NCBI RefSeq assembly: GCF_003182195.1 | Contig: NZ_QGTM01000009.1 | Span: forward strand, 30,131 to 94,130 | Direction: 5' to 3' | Origin: Halomonas sp. A11-A | GTDB taxonomy: Bacteria; Pseudomonadota; Gammaproteobacteria; Pseudomonadales; Halomonadaceae | Length of the DNA stretch: 64,000 nt | Shown here: positions 17,957 to 27,367 of the stretch, one piece after another | Position numbering within the stretch: position 1 is the stretch's first letter | Layout: the number at the start of each line of letters is the position of its first letter | Made by a program: the position numbers and the translations under genes | The notes under the pieces: model-generated | The model's database searches: none | Seen by the model: only the letters and a program-made list of their open reading frames with translations | What the model was told of the DNA's origin: nothing

Positions 17957-18760
17957 TCAGGGCCACGCCGCTTGGCCCACTATCAGCAACAGCGCGGCGA
18001 TGGCCGTGAAGTGGGCCGGGTACCAGGCGAGCCACAGGCGGCGCGGCATCGGCCAGGGGATTCGGGGGATGGCGGCATGGGCCCCAGCGGCTAGCAGCAG
18101 CACGCCCAGGCAGGTGGCGACGGTGAACGATTTGGCCATGGCTGAGCTATTCATCAGGCCCGCCACCGCCAGCAGTGGTAGGGTGCCGGCCACTGGCACC
18201 AGGCGTTCCCGCCGCGTCTCGCCGGTCTGGGCGAGGCCGGCGATCGCCAGCGTGAAGGCGGGCACCAGCAGCAGCCCCGCGTGGCCATACTCCACCCAAT
18301 TCCCCGCTAGGAACCAAGCCGACAGCATCAGTAGCGGCTCGCCGACCCGTTGCCACCGGGGCAGGCTGCCGGCGCTCCAGCGGATGTTCCATCGTTGGTA
18401 CCAGGCCACCGCAGCCAGCCCCAGCGCCAGGGTGAAGCAGACGTTGAGCAGCAGGGCATCCGAGGCGCGGGGCATCAGCATGAAGGGCAACTGGGCGACC
18501 AGGCCGATCACCAGGATGCGCCGGGCATAGCGCAGCGGGTTACGGGTATTGAACAGGCCGTGCCAGGCCACCATGCCGGCGAACAGCGGGAAGGCGATGC
18601 GGCCCAGCGAGGCGCCGATCCACTCGAGCCCCCAGGCGTCGGGGGCGAGGTAGCGCACTCCGTGGTCGAGGGTCATGGTGATCAGGGCCAGCCACTGCCC
18701 CCAGCCTGTCCAGGTCGAGACGGGGCGGGCGGGGGTGTTGGCCAGGGTCGCATCCGTCAT
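17957..18760 (-). CDS. TraX-family membrane protein
   Basis: Polytopic membrane protein of 267 residues with about eight to ten hydrophobic segments. The TraX family mark is WLALITMTLDHGVRYLAP near the N-terminus (Asp-His pair after the first helix). F-plasmid TraX acetylates pilin, but chromosomal homologues are widespread and have no established conjugation role; nothing nearby suggests conjugation. The frame extends to 18829, but MTDATLANTP at 18760 has GGAGGG upstream. Convergent with the UbiA-family gene, 15 bases between stops. Confidence 0.7.
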   Translation of the reverse strand: MTDATLANTPARPVSTWTGWGQWLALITMTLDHGVRYLAPDAWGLEWIGASLGRIAFPLFAGMVAWHGLFNTRNPLRYARRILVIGLVAQLPFMLMPRASDALLLNVCFTLALGLAAVAWYQRWNIRWSAGSLPRWQRVGEPLLMLSAWFLAGNWVEYGHAGLLLVPAFTLAIAGLAQTGETRRERLVPVAGTLPLLAVAGLMNSSAMAKSFTVATCLGVLLLAAGAHAAIPRIPWPMPRRLWLAWYPAHFTAIAALLLIVGQAAWP

Positions 18761-18972
18761 CGGGCCCTCCTTGGTGTGGCGACGGTAGAGCGTGGCAGTC
18801 GCGACGACAGACCGTGGCGGCAGTGGCAAGTTCCCGACGAGAGGGCTTGCCCCGCGAGGGCGCGACGCCTTGGCCTGATTTGACGCAGGGGATTGCAGGC
18901 CAGGCCTGCTGGCCTGCGAGAGTGATTGGGCCGTTGGCTATCAGCGAAAGGCGCCGATTGGCCAACGCCCCT

Positions 18973-19737
18973 CTACTCACCGAAGTACTTGGCGTAGATC
19001 TCGTCGTAGGTGCCGTCCTCCTTCAGGGTGGCCAGGGCCTCGTTGAAGCGCTCGGCAAGCGCGGTGTCGCGCTGGCGGAAGGCGATGCCGAAGCCTTCAC
19101 CGAAGTACTCCTCGGGCTCGGTGACCATCTCGCCCACCACCCGGAAGTCGGCATCCTCGTTGTCGAGCAGGGTGGCCTGGCCGACCACGTACTCCAGGAA
19201 GACGATGTCCAGGCGCTGGGCCTGCAGGTCCAGCACCATGTCGTCGGCGGTGGAATAGCGGTTGATCGTCGCGATGTGCCCGTAAGTGTCGGTGGCGTAG
19301 TTGTCGTAGGTGGTGCCGCGTTGCACGCCGATGCTCTTGCCGGCCAGTGTCTCTTCGTTGATCGCTTCGATCTCGCTGCCGGCCGGGGCGAACCAGGCGC
19401 CGGGGATGGTGATGTAGGAGTCGGAGAAGAGCACGGTCTGGCGGCGCTCCTCGTTGATCGACATGGAGGACATGATGGCGTCGTAGTTGCGTGCCAGCAG
19501 GCCCGGGATGATGCCGTCCCACTCCTGCTCGATCCATTCGCAGGTCACGCCGATCTCGGCGCAGAGGGCGTTGCCCAGGTCGATGTCGAAGCCGGTCAGC
19601 TCGCCGTCGGCGCCGCGGTACTCCATGGGCTCGTAGGGCACGTCGACGCCGATGCGCACGTGGTCGTAGTCGCGGGCCAGGGCAGTACCGGCGGCCATGG
19701 CCACGCCGAGGATCGAGACGGTCAGCAGTTTCTTCAT
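18973..19737 (-). CDS. Amino acid ABC transporter substrate-binding protein (Arg/Orn type)
   Basis: Periplasmic binding protein of the ArtJ/AotJ/HisJ family, 254 residues. Signal peptide about 1-22 (MKKLLTVSILGVAMAAGTALA). Typical blocks are VRIGVDVPYEPMEYRGADGE, GFDIDLGNALCAEIG and DAIMSSMSINEERRQTVLFS. I start at MKKLL (19737); the longer frame to 19767 lacks a signal-like N-terminus. It is the most distal gene of a minus-strand ATPase-permease-permease-binding protein set. The adjoining astE points to arginine or ornithine as ligand, by inference. Confidence 0.85.
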   Translation of the reverse strand: MKKLLTVSILGVAMAAGTALARDYDHVRIGVDVPYEPMEYRGADGELTGFDIDLGNALCAEIGVTCEWIEQEWDGIIPGLLARNYDAIMSSMSINEERRQTVLFSDSYITIPGAWFAPAGSEIEAINEETLAGKSIGVQRGTTYDNYATDTYGHIATINRYSTADDMVLDLQAQRLDIVFLEYVVGQATLLDNEDADFRVVGEMVTEPEEYFGEGFGIAFRQRDTALAERFNEALATLKEDGTYDEIYAKYFGE

Positions 19738-19762
19738 GGAGGAGCTCCTGATGGTGAGAGAT

Positions 19763-19779
19763 GGCACCCTGCGGGTGCC
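19763..19779 (-). terminator. Small hairpin before the binding-protein gene
   Basis: GGCACCC-TGC-GGGTGCC, a perfect 7-base-pair stem in the 142-base gap between a permease gene and the binding-protein gene. It could be an attenuator or mRNA-stabilising hairpin that lets the binding protein be made in excess. Confidence 0.4.
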
Positions 19780-19879
19780 TACCGGGCAGACTCTAGCCCA
19801 GCCGCCGCGGGCTCGAAAGCCCTACGTGATGGAATTTCCAACGGGCGTTTGACGCTGGCGCCGCGGCCGCTGCGATGCC

Positions 19880-20608
19880 TCAGCTCTGTGGCATGAGGTG
19901 GGCCAGCAGCCGCTTCTCCAGCCAGCGGAAGAAGTAGAGGATGGCGAAGGTCAGGCAGAGATAGATCGCCGCCACGAACAGGAAGGCCTCGAAGGGGGCG
20001 TAGAAGCGTGCGTAGACGAAGCGCGCCGCGCCGGTGAGGTCCATCAGGGTGACCACGCTGGCGATGGCGCTGGCGTGGAGCATGAAGATCACCTCGTTGC
20101 CGTAGGCGGGCAGGGCACGGCGGAAGGCGCTGGGCAGGATGATACGCCGCATCATCAGGGCGTCCGACATGCCGTAGGCCCGCGCCGCCTCGATCTCGCC
20201 GCGGGCGGTCGCCTTGATGGCGCCCCGGAAGATCTCGGTGGAATAGGCCGCGGTATTGAGGGTGAAGGCGATCAGCGCGGGGTAGAAGGCTTCGCGCAGC
20301 AGCGGCCACAGGAAGGTCTCCTGGATGCCGTCGAAGAACACCACCCCGTAATAGATGATGTAGAGCTGGATCAGCAGCGGCGTGCCGCGAAACACGTAGG
20401 TGTAGGCGTAGATCGGCAGGCTGATCCAGCGGCGGCTCGAGCTTCTGCCGATGGCCAGGGGCACCGCCAGCACCAGGCCGATCACCAGCGACAGGAACAC
20501 CAGCTGGGTGGTGGTCACCAGGCCGTCCCAGTAGTAGCCGAGGGTCTGCGGCGTGAAGATGACGTTGCCGGCCAGCAGGTCGTGGAACCAGGTCGTGAGG
20601 GCATCCAT
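19880..20608 (-). CDS. Amino acid ABC transporter permease (HisM/ArtM type)
   Basis: Inner-membrane permease, 242 residues and about five helices, of the polar amino acid family. The EAA loop that docks the ATPase is EIEAARAYGMSDALMMRRII followed by LPSAFRRALP. Start at MDALTT (20608), 1 base after the upstream permease stop; a longer frame to 20656 overlaps that gene. With the 20610-21311 product it forms a heterodimeric pore. Confidence 0.87.
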   Translation of the reverse strand: MDALTTWFHDLLAGNVIFTPQTLGYYWDGLVTTTQLVFLSLVIGLVLAVPLAIGRSSSRRWISLPIYAYTYVFRGTPLLIQLYIIYYGVVFFDGIQETFLWPLLREAFYPALIAFTLNTAAYSTEIFRGAIKATARGEIEAARAYGMSDALMMRRIILPSAFRRALPAYGNEVIFMLHASAIASVVTLMDLTGAARFVYARFYAPFEAFLFVAAIYLCLTFAILYFFRWLEKRLLAHLMPQS

Positions 20609-20609
20609 C

Positions 20610-21311
20610 TCAGTGTCCTCCGAAGCCGACGTTGTAGCGCTTCTGGAGCCTGGCAAAGAGCCACTCCGAGACGCTGGCGATCAGCAGGTAGACGGCCGCC
20701 ACCGGGAGCAGGAAGGTGAAGGGCTCATGGGTGGCCCGGGAGGCCTCGGCGGCCACCCGCACCATGTCGGAGAGCCCGATCACCGAGACCAGGGCGGTGG
20801 TCTTGAGCAGCACCATCCAGTTATTGGAGATCCCCGGCAGGGCGTGGCGCATCATCTGCGGGAAGCGGATGCGCCGGAATACCAGCCAGGGGCTCATGCC
20901 GTAGGCCTTGCCGGCCTCGATCTGGCCGTGGTCCACGGCCATGAAGGCGCCGCGGAAGGTCTCGCCCATGTAGGCGCCGAAGATGAAACCGATGGTGATC
21001 ACCCCGGCGGCGAAGGCGTTGAGGTTGACGTACCAGTCCACACCGAAGCGATCGTAGAGGGCGTCGGTGGCCACGTTGAGCGCCATCTGGCCGCCGAAGA
21101 ACAGCAGCATCATCAGCACCAGGTCGGGCACGCCGCGGATCACCGTGGTGTAGAGGGTGGCGAGGCGGGTTAGCAGCCAGCTGCGAGACATCCTGGCGCT
21201 GGCGGTGAGCAGGCCCAGCAGGATGGCCAGCGCCAGCGACAGCGCCGCCAGCTGGAGGGTGACGCCGGCGCCTTCCAGCAGCCGTGGGCCGTAGCCATGA
21301 AGATCCAGCAT
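20610..21311 (-). CDS. Amino acid ABC transporter permease (HisQ/ArtQ type)
   Basis: Second permease of the basic amino acid importer, 233 residues. Conserved TTVIRGVPDLVLMMLLFFGG near residue 55 and the EAA loop QIEAGKAYGMSPWLVFRRIR. It begins 13 bases after the ATPase stop and ends one base before the next permease start, so the genes are co-translated. Confidence 0.87.
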   Translation of the reverse strand: MLDLHGYGPRLLEGAGVTLQLAALSLALAILLGLLTASARMSRSWLLTRLATLYTTVIRGVPDLVLMMLLFFGGQMALNVATDALYDRFGVDWYVNLNAFAAGVITIGFIFGAYMGETFRGAFMAVDHGQIEAGKAYGMSPWLVFRRIRFPQMMRHALPGISNNWMVLLKTTALVSVIGLSDMVRVAAEASRATHEPFTFLLPVAAVYLLIASVSEWLFARLQKRYNVGFGGH

Positions 21312-21324
21312 AGTGCTCTCCCGC

Positions 21325-22095
21325 TCAGTACTTGGGGGCCAGGAACTGCTTCAGGCGCGGCGATTGCGGGTTGTCCAGCACCTGTTGCGGCGGGCCGGCC
21401 TCCTCGACCAGGCCCTGATGCAGGTAGATGACCTGGCTGGAGACGTCCCGGGCGAAGCCCATCTCGTGGGTCACCACGATCATGGTGCGCCCCTCCTCGG
21501 CGAGTTCGCGCATCACCTTGAGGACATCGCCGACCAGCTCCGGGTCCAGCGCCGAGGTGGGCTCGCCGAACAGCATCACCTCCGGGTCCATGGCCAGCGC
21601 CCGGGCGATGGCGCCGCGCTGCTGCTGGCCGCCGGACATCTGGGCCGGGTAGGCGTCGGCGCGGGCGGTCAGGCCCACGCGCTCGAGCAGCGCGCGGGCC
21701 TGCTCGATGGCTTCCTTCTTCGGCTTGCCGAGCACGTGCACCGGGGCCTCGATGATGTTCTCGAGCAGGGTCATGTGGGCCCAGAGGTTGAAGCCCTGGA
21801 AGACCATGGAGAGCTTGGCGCGCATGCGCACCACCTGCTTCCAGTCGGCGGGCTCGCGGCCGTGGCGAGTCTGCCTGAAGCGGATCTCCTCGCCGTGGAC
21901 GATCAGGTCGCCTTCGTCGGGCTGCTCGAGCAGGTTCATGCAGCGCAGGAAGGTGCTCTTGCCGGAGCCGGAGGCGCCGATCAGGGTGATCACGTCTCCC
22001 TTGTGGGCAGAAAGCGACAGCCCCTTGAGCACTTCGGTATCGCCGAAGCGCTTCTTGATGTTGCGGACTTCCAGCGGAATCGGGGTTTCGGCCAT
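21325..22095 (-). CDS. Amino acid ABC transporter ATPase with altered Walker B
   Basis: HisP/ArtP-type ATPase, 256 residues. Walker A is GASGSGKST (40-48), the Q-loop lies at FQGFNLW, and the signature is MSGGQQQRGAIARAL (153-167). The switch histidine is in VVTHEMGFARDV. The Walker B motif reads EVMLFGEPTSALDPE: residue 177 is Gly (codon GGC, 21567-21565) where nearly all ABC ATPases have the Mg-coordinating Asp. The next residue, catalytic Glu178, is intact. A single G-to-A change in the codon would restore Asp. Either a mutation, a sequencing error or a tolerated variant. First gene of the transporter set, 232 bases downstream of astE. Confidence 0.87.
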   Translation of the reverse strand: MAETPIPLEVRNIKKRFGDTEVLKGLSLSAHKGDVITLIGASGSGKSTFLRCMNLLEQPDEGDLIVHGEEIRFRQTRHGREPADWKQVVRMRAKLSMVFQGFNLWAHMTLLENIIEAPVHVLGKPKKEAIEQARALLERVGLTARADAYPAQMSGGQQQRGAIARALAMDPEVMLFGEPTSALDPELVGDVLKVMRELAEEGRTMIVVTHEMGFARDVSSQVIYLHQGLVEEAGPPQQVLDNPQSPRLKQFLAPKY

Positions 22096-22327
22096 GGTAT
22101 GGGCTCCGGGTCAGGGTCACCGCGGCGACACGCCGTGGGTAAGCGGCGCTTGACAGGGGCGATGCCAGCGACGCATCCGCCCTCCGGTAGGTGCGGGAGG
22201 GCGAGATGGGATGCGGCGCGGGTCCAGTGCTGATCGGCAAAGGGGCAAGATTTTACCCTCCCGTTGTGGTTGTTATAAGGGTTTTTCTGCTGCCGATGCT
22301 TCTCGGAGCCTCGGCGGGCCGCCGGCC

Positions 22328-23356
22328 TCAGCCCGACGGCGGTGGCTCGGGGTGCACCAGCAGGGCGGCGCGGGCGCCGATCTCCACCTCGGCGTTGGGA
22401 AAGACCACGGCCAGCGGTGCCTCGCCGACCCGGGTCTCCCCGGCCTGGCCATCCTCGGCGAGCAGGGTGCCCGGCGGGAAGGTCGTGAAGTTGGGCGTAT
22501 CGTCGGGGAAGGCCAGGCGAAACGCCACGGACTCCCGCATCAGCTCATGCGCGACCCGGAAGAAGGCCATGCGCTCGGGCGCTGCCGCGGGGGGCTCGCG
22601 CCCCTCGAGCAGCGCCGCCAGCAGCACGCCCATGGGCGCCAGCGGTGCCAGGTCATTGTGCCCGAAGGGCAGGGCGCGGCCCAGCTCCAGGGTGAAGGCC
22701 TGGGCGCCATGATAGTGCTTGCTGTAGTGGGAGAAGGTCCAGCTGTGGCGGTGCTGGAGGAGTACCGCCTGGATGTCGGCGGCGGCGAGCCAGTGCCACT
22801 GGGCCGCCTCCACCGGCGTGCGCTCGGTGAAGGGGCTGACCACGAAGCGCGGGTAGCGGCTGTCGCGGATGGCGGTGTGCAGGTCGTAGTGAAGCCGCGG
22901 AAGTGCCCCGTGGCGGGCGAAGAAGGCGTCCACCGCGGCCATCAGCGTCCGCGCCCGGTCGGGCTCCATGCCCTGCTCGTCGAGCTCCCGGCGGAAGAGG
23001 CGGTTGAGGTTGGTGCCCACGTAGCGCACCCCCTGGCGGGTCGCCTCGGGGTTGCCGAGCACCAGCAGGACCGGTGCGCCGAGCCTGGCCTGACCCTCGG
23101 CGAGCCGCTCGAGGCAGCCCTGCAGCAGCTCGATGGGGGCGGTCTCGTCGCCGTGGATGCCGACCGAGACCACGCTGGCGAGGGCGTCGACGGCGGGGCG
23201 CTCGGGCACCAGCTCGAGCACCCCCTCGCCACGTGGCACGGCGCTCCCCCCAGGCAGCGCGAAGGGGGCGATGGGCTCGCCCTCCAGGCAGCGCCACAGC
23301 CAGGTCGCCAGCGGCGCACGGGAGGCCGACGGGGAAGGGGGGCGGGATGGGCTCAT
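22328..23356 (-). CDS. astE: Succinylglutamate desuccinylase
   Basis: Zinc enzyme that performs the last step of the arginine succinyltransferase pathway, splitting N-succinylglutamate into succinate and glutamate. 342 residues. Zinc ligands H68 and E71 (GIHGDETAP) and H160 (LHYDLHTAIR); catalytic Glu224 in FTLELGRALPFG. The rest of the ast operon (astCADB) is not in the window. The proximity of a basic amino acid importer suggests an arginine/ornithine uptake-and-use unit. An AT-rich stretch with TATAAC on the minus strand (near 22271) lies between astE and the ATPase gene and may hold a promoter. Confidence 0.88.
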   Translation of the reverse strand: MSPSRPPSPSASRAPLATWLWRCLEGEPIAPFALPGGSAVPRGEGVLELVPERPAVDALASVVSVGIHGDETAPIELLQGCLERLAEGQARLGAPVLLVLGNPEATRQGVRYVGTNLNRLFRRELDEQGMEPDRARTLMAAVDAFFARHGALPRLHYDLHTAIRDSRYPRFVVSPFTERTPVEAAQWHWLAAADIQAVLLQHRHSWTFSHYSKHYHGAQAFTLELGRALPFGHNDLAPLAPMGVLLAALLEGREPPAAAPERMAFFRVAHELMRESVAFRLAFPDDTPNFTTFPPGTLLAEDGQAGETRVGEAPLAVVFPNAEVEIGARAALLVHPEPPPSG

Positions 23357-23545
23357 GGGGCGGAATCCTCGACGCTACGGGTCCGGCTACCTTCCGCCAG
23401 CCGGCGCCGCCGGGCAAGGGGCGCGTCGACGCCGTGAAAGTGCCGGTGCCAGGGTGAAAGTCGCCCGACGCGGGACCTTTGGCCTATGGGGCGGCCCGCG
23501 GCACGGCGCTAAGCTGGAGGCCCACCCCCCTGCCAGGAGCCCGCC

Positions 23546-24421
23546 ATGCCCGCCGCCCCCGCTTCGCCCAGCCCTTCCCTGGCGGGCCACTACGATGCCC
23601 CGGGCCGTGCCGGCGGCGAGCCGCTGGTCGCGCGCCTGGCGGCGGCCTTCCGGGCGGCGGGGTGCGATCCTGAGCACCTGAGCCTCGATGAGGTCGCCGG
23701 GGTCGACCAGCTGCACCTGGGCGGACGCCGGGCCAGCCGGCACCTGGCGGCGCTGGGACACTTGGCCCCCGGGATGCGGGTGCTGGACGTGGGCTGCGGC
23801 ACCGGTGGGGCCAGCCGCCTGTTGGCCGCTGAGCTGGGCTGCGAGACGCTGGGCGTGGATATCACCCCGGCCTTCGTGACGGCGGCCGAGTGGCTCAGCC
23901 GCGCCACCGGCCTGGCTGAACGCACCCGCTTCCTGTGCGCGGATGCCTCCCGCACCCCGCTGCCGGAGGCGGCCTTCGAGGCGGTGTGGTGCCAGCATGC
24001 GCTGATGAACATGCCGGACATGGCGGCGGTGCTCGCGGAGTGGCGCCGGCTGCTGGTGCCGGGCGGACGGCTGCTGCTCCACGAGGTGGTGGCCGGCGAC
24101 AACCTCGACCCCCTGGCGCTGCCGGTACCCTGGGCCAGCACGCCGGCGGCGAGCCACCTGCAGACCCGGGAGGCGCTGGAGGCGCGCCTGGCCGACGCGG
24201 GTTTCGTGCCCGAGGCGCTGGAGGACGTGACCGAGTCGGCCCTGGCCTGGCGACAGAAGCTCAGCCGGCGAGAGGACGGCGGGGAGGCCCCGGCCGGCCC
24301 GGTGCTGCCCGGCCCCGGGGTGATCTTCGGCGAGCGCTTCGCCGAGATGGGGCGCAACCTGCGCGACAACCTGGCGGCCGGCAAGGTGCGCATCCTGGCG
24401 GGCTGCTGGCGGTTGGCCTGA
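23546..24421 (+). CDS. Class I SAM-dependent methyltransferase
   Basis: Soluble methyltransferase of 291 residues. Motif I is VLDVGCGTGGASRLLA (about 78-93), with the acidic residue at the end of strand 2 in LGVDITPAF, a post-I block FLCADASRTPLPE and VWCQHALMNMPD. The architecture resembles small-molecule N-methyltransferases such as sarcosine/dimethylglycine or gamma-tocopherol type enzymes, but the substrate is not readable. It is divergent from astE with 189 bases between; no operon partner. Confidence 0.7.
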   Translation: MPAAPASPSPSLAGHYDAPGRAGGEPLVARLAAAFRAAGCDPEHLSLDEVAGVDQLHLGGRRASRHLAALGHLAPGMRVLDVGCGTGGASRLLAAELGCETLGVDITPAFVTAAEWLSRATGLAERTRFLCADASRTPLPEAAFEAVWCQHALMNMPDMAAVLAEWRRLLVPGGRLLLHEVVAGDNLDPLALPVPWASTPAASHLQTREALEARLADAGFVPEALEDVTESALAWRQKLSRREDGGEAPAGPVLPGPGVIFGERFAEMGRNLRDNLAAGKVRILAGCWRLA

Positions 24422-24544
24422 GGCAGGCCGGCTGACCGCGTCCGTTCGACCGAATCGTCGCCGGCCCTCGAATTCCTTCGCTTTTTCTCTCAGGACATCC
24501 GACTAGACTCGGTGATGTTGCATCCACTGACACAGGAGGTCCGC

Positions 24545-25141
24545 ATGACCCGCGTTCTGGTGCTCTATCACTCCATGTACGGTCACATCGACACTCTGGC
24601 CCAGGCGGTGGCCGAAGGGGCCCGCCGCGTCGAGGGTGTCGAGGTCACCGTCAAGCGCGCCCCCGAGACCATGGACGCCGAGGCCTTCGAGAAGGCCGGC
24701 GGCCAGCGCTTCGACACGCCCGAGGCGTCCCCGGCGGAGCTCGCCGACTACGACGCCATCCTCTTCGGCAGCCCCACGCGCTTCGGCAACATGACCGGCC
24801 AGATGCGCACCTTCCTGGACCAGACCGGCGGCCTGTGGGCCAATGGGAAGCTGCGCGGCAAGGTGGCCAGCGTCTTCACCTCCACCGGCACCGGCGGTGG
24901 CCAGGAGACCACCATCACCTCCTTCTGGCACACCCTGGCCCACCACGGCATGCTGATCGTGCCGCTGGGCTACGGCATCGAGGAGCAGTACGTCTTCGAC
25001 CAAGCCGGCGGCGGCAACCCCTATGGCGCCTCCACCATCGCCGGCGGCGATGGGTCGCGCCAGCCGGACGAGCGCGAGCTGACCATCGCGCGCTTCCAGG
25101 GCGAGCACGTGGCCAATATTGCGGCGAAGCTGACTCTCTGA
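24545..25141 (+). CDS. wrbA: NAD(P)H:quinone oxidoreductase, flavodoxin-like
   Basis: FMN protein that performs two-electron quinone reduction, protecting against redox cycling. 198 residues, normal for WrbA. FMN phosphate-binding loop [12 protein letters not shown] near the N-terminus, then [20 protein letters not shown] and [12 protein letters not shown]. Start MTRVLVLY at 24545 follows AGGAGG; the frame is open from 24512. Monocistronic, ended by a good hairpin. Confidence 0.93.
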   Translation: MTRVLVLYHSMYGHIDTLAQAVAEGARRVEGVEVTVKRAPETMDAEAFEKAGGQRFDTPEASPAELADYDAILFGSPTRFGNMTGQMRTFLDQTGGLWANGKLRGKVASVFTSTGTGGGQETTITSFWHTLAHHGMLIVPLGYGIEEQYVFDQAGGGNPYGASTIAGGDGSRQPDERELTIARFQGEHVANIAAKLTL

Positions 25142-25168
25142 TCCTTCAGCGCGTGATCCCGACGTGAA

Positions 25169-25200
25169 GAAGCCCGCTCCGGTCTGCCGGGGCGGGCTTC
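25169..25200 (+). terminator. Terminator downstream of wrbA
   Basis: 14-base-pair stem (one T-G pair) GAAGCCCGCTCCGG / CCGGGGCGGGCTTC with a TCTG loop, 27 bases after the wrbA stop. Also suitable for the convergent dehydrogenase gene. Confidence 0.82.
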
Positions 25201-25227
25201 CTTGCGATCGCGGGTTGAATCTCGATA

Positions 25228-26301
25228 TTACCCCGTGATGCGCTCCGAAATGGCCCGGCCCAGGTCCTCGGTGGTGCCGGTGCCGCCCACATCCGGCGTC
25301 AGCACCGCCTTGTCACCCTCGGCGAGTACCGCCTCGAAGGCGGCGACGATGGCGTCGCCGGCTTCCTTGTGGCCCAGGTGCTCGAGCATCATGGCGCCGG
25401 ACCAGACCTGGCCGATGGGGTTGGCGATGCCCTTGCCCGCGATGTCCGGGGCGCTGCCGTGGACCGGTTCGAACAGGCTCGGGAAAGTGCCCTCGGGGTT
25501 GATGTTGGCCGAGGGCGCCACGCCGATGGTGCCGGTGCAGGCCGGGCCCAGGTCGGAGAGGATGTCACCGAACAGGTTGCTGGCCACCACCACGTCGAAC
25601 CAGTCCGGGTGCATCACGAAGTTGGCGGTCAGGATGTCGATATGGAACTGGTCCACGGCCACGTCCGGATAGCGCTTGCCCATCTCGGCTACCCGCTCAT
25701 CCCACCAGGGCATGGTGATGGCGATGCCGTTGGACTTGGTGGCCGAGGTGAGCTTCTTCCTCGGGCGCGACCGGGCCAGTTCATAGGCGAACTTCAGCAC
25801 CCGGTCGGTGCCGTGGCGGGTCATCACCGTCTCCTGGATCACCACCTCGCGCTCGGTGCCCTCGAACATCTTGCCACCGACGCTGGAGTACTCCCCCTCG
25901 GTGTTCTCGCGCACCACGTAGAAGTCGATGTCGCCGGGCTTGCGGTCGGCGAGCGGGCTCCGGATGCCGGGCAGCAGCCGGCAGGGGCGCAGGTTGATGT
26001 ACTGGTCGAAGCGGCGGCGGAATTGCAGCAGCGAGCCCCACAGCGAGACATGGTCCGGCACGGTGGCCGGCCAGCCCACCGCGCCGTAGAAGATGGCATC
26101 GAAGTCCTTCAGGGTCTCGAACCAGTCGTCGGGCAGCATCTTGCCGTGCTCGGCGTAGTAGTCGCAGCTGGCGAAGTCGAAGTGCGCAAGCTCCAGGGCG
26201 ATGCCGAAGCGGCTGGCGGCGGCCTCGAGGGCGCGCAGCCCCTCGGGCATCACTTCCTTGCCGATGCCGTCACCGGGAATCACGGCGATTCTGTGGGTCA
26301 T
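25228..26301 (-). CDS. Tartrate dehydrogenase / D-malate dehydrogenase family
   Basis: NAD-dependent beta-decarboxylating dehydrogenase of the TtuC/DmlA branch of the isopropylmalate dehydrogenase family, acting on D-malate and/or tartrate. 357 residues. IAVIPGDGIGKEVMPEGLRA at the N-terminus, RPCRLLPGIRSPL (substrate-binding arginines), VVRENTEGEYSS, KSNGIAITMPWWDER and NLFGDILSDLGP. Start at MTHRIAV (26301), preceded by GGAG; a longer frame to 26343 is unlikely. Divergent from a LysR gene that resembles DmlR, which would be its activator. Confidence 0.88.
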   Translation of the reverse strand: MTHRIAVIPGDGIGKEVMPEGLRALEAAASRFGIALELAHFDFASCDYYAEHGKMLPDDWFETLKDFDAIFYGAVGWPATVPDHVSLWGSLLQFRRRFDQYINLRPCRLLPGIRSPLADRKPGDIDFYVVRENTEGEYSSVGGKMFEGTEREVVIQETVMTRHGTDRVLKFAYELARSRPRKKLTSATKSNGIAITMPWWDERVAEMGKRYPDVAVDQFHIDILTANFVMHPDWFDVVVASNLFGDILSDLGPACTGTIGVAPSANINPEGTFPSLFEPVHGSAPDIAGKGIANPIGQVWSGAMMLEHLGHKEAGDAIVAAFEAVLAEGDKAVLTPDVGGTGTTEDLGRAISERITG

Positions 26302-26416
26302 GTCGGGCTCCATCGATTTCCGGGGGGAGGAACGAACCCCCACAGTCTAGCTCTCCCATGGCTGTCGATAATCGGGCTAGAATGCAAGTCATTATTGAGT
26401 AAAAGTGGAGAGTGAG

Positions 26417-27367
26417 GTGGCCCAGCTCGATGATCTGGCCTTCTTCCAGCGCCTGGCCCAGGCCGGCAGCCTCACGGCCACGGCCCGGGAGCTTGGCCTG
26501 TCGCTCTCGGCGGTCAGCAAGCGGCTCAAGCAGCTGGAGGCGCGCCTGGGAGTGACCCTGGCCAGCCGCACCACCCGCCGCCTGACCCTGACCCCGGAGG
26601 GCGAGCGCTATCTGGTGCGCGGGGCGGCGATCCTCGAGGAGCTGGCCGAGCTGGAGGAGGCACTGGGGGCGCAGCGCGCCGAGCTCTCCGGCCCGCTCAA
26701 GATCAACGCCACCTTCGGTTTCGGGCGACGCCACGTGGCGCCGCTACTCTCTTGCTTCTGCGCCCGCCACCCGGGGGTGGAGAGCACGCTTGAGCTGACC
26801 AACTTCCCGCTGACCCCAGGCGAACAGGGGGTAGACATTAGCATCCGGGTGGGAGAGCCGCCCGACTCGCGCCTGGTGGCCCGGCGTATCCTCGCCAACC
26901 GCCGGATCCTCTGCGCGGCGCCCGCCTATGTCGAGCGGATGCCCCGCCTGGCAAAGCCAGCGGACCTGGCGAAGCATCCCTGCCTGGTGCTGCGTGAGAA
27001 TGACAGCGACTTCGCCCTGTGGCGCCTGACGCGCCGTGGCGCCGCAGGCGAGGAGCAGGCGGTGAAGGTCTCGGGGCCGCTGGCCAGCAACGACGGCGAG
27101 GTGATCGTCAATTTGGCGCTGGATGGCCACGGCATCGTGCTGCGCTCCTGGTGGGACGTGCATGCGCACCTGGAGAGCGGTGCGCTGGTGGAGTTGCTGC
27201 CGACGTGGCAGGGTGTACGCGCCGACTTCTATGCCGTCTATGCGCAGCGGCGTCACGTGCCGCTGCGCATTCGTGCCTTCATCGCCTATCTTGAGCAGGA
27301 GATGGGGCGCCGCGTACCGCCACTACCAGCAACGGAAACCGCCAGACAAGGAGTTTCGTCACCGTGA
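26417..27367 (+). CDS. LysR-family transcriptional regulator (DmlR-like)
   Basis: LysR activator of 316 residues. N-terminal winged HTH: AQAGSLTATARELGLSLSAV continuing SKRLKQLEARLGVTL. The effector-binding domain begins near residue 90 (LKINATFGFGRRHVAPLLS). I chose GTG 26417 because GGAG lies 6 bases upstream; a GTG at 26405 would add four residues. Divergent from the tartrate/D-malate dehydrogenase, 115 bases apart, the classic LysR arrangement. Its last bases overlap the next gene's GTG by 4. Confidence 0.85.
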   Translation: MAQLDDLAFFQRLAQAGSLTATARELGLSLSAVSKRLKQLEARLGVTLASRTTRRLTLTPEGERYLVRGAAILEELAELEEALGAQRAELSGPLKINATFGFGRRHVAPLLSCFCARHPGVESTLELTNFPLTPGEQGVDISIRVGEPPDSRLVARRILANRRILCAAPAYVERMPRLAKPADLAKHPCLVLRENDSDFALWRLTRRGAAGEEQAVKVSGPLASNDGEVIVNLALDGHGIVLRSWWDVHAHLESGALVELLPTWQGVRADFYAVYAQRRHVPLRIRAFIAYLEQEMGRRVPPLPATETARQGVSSP

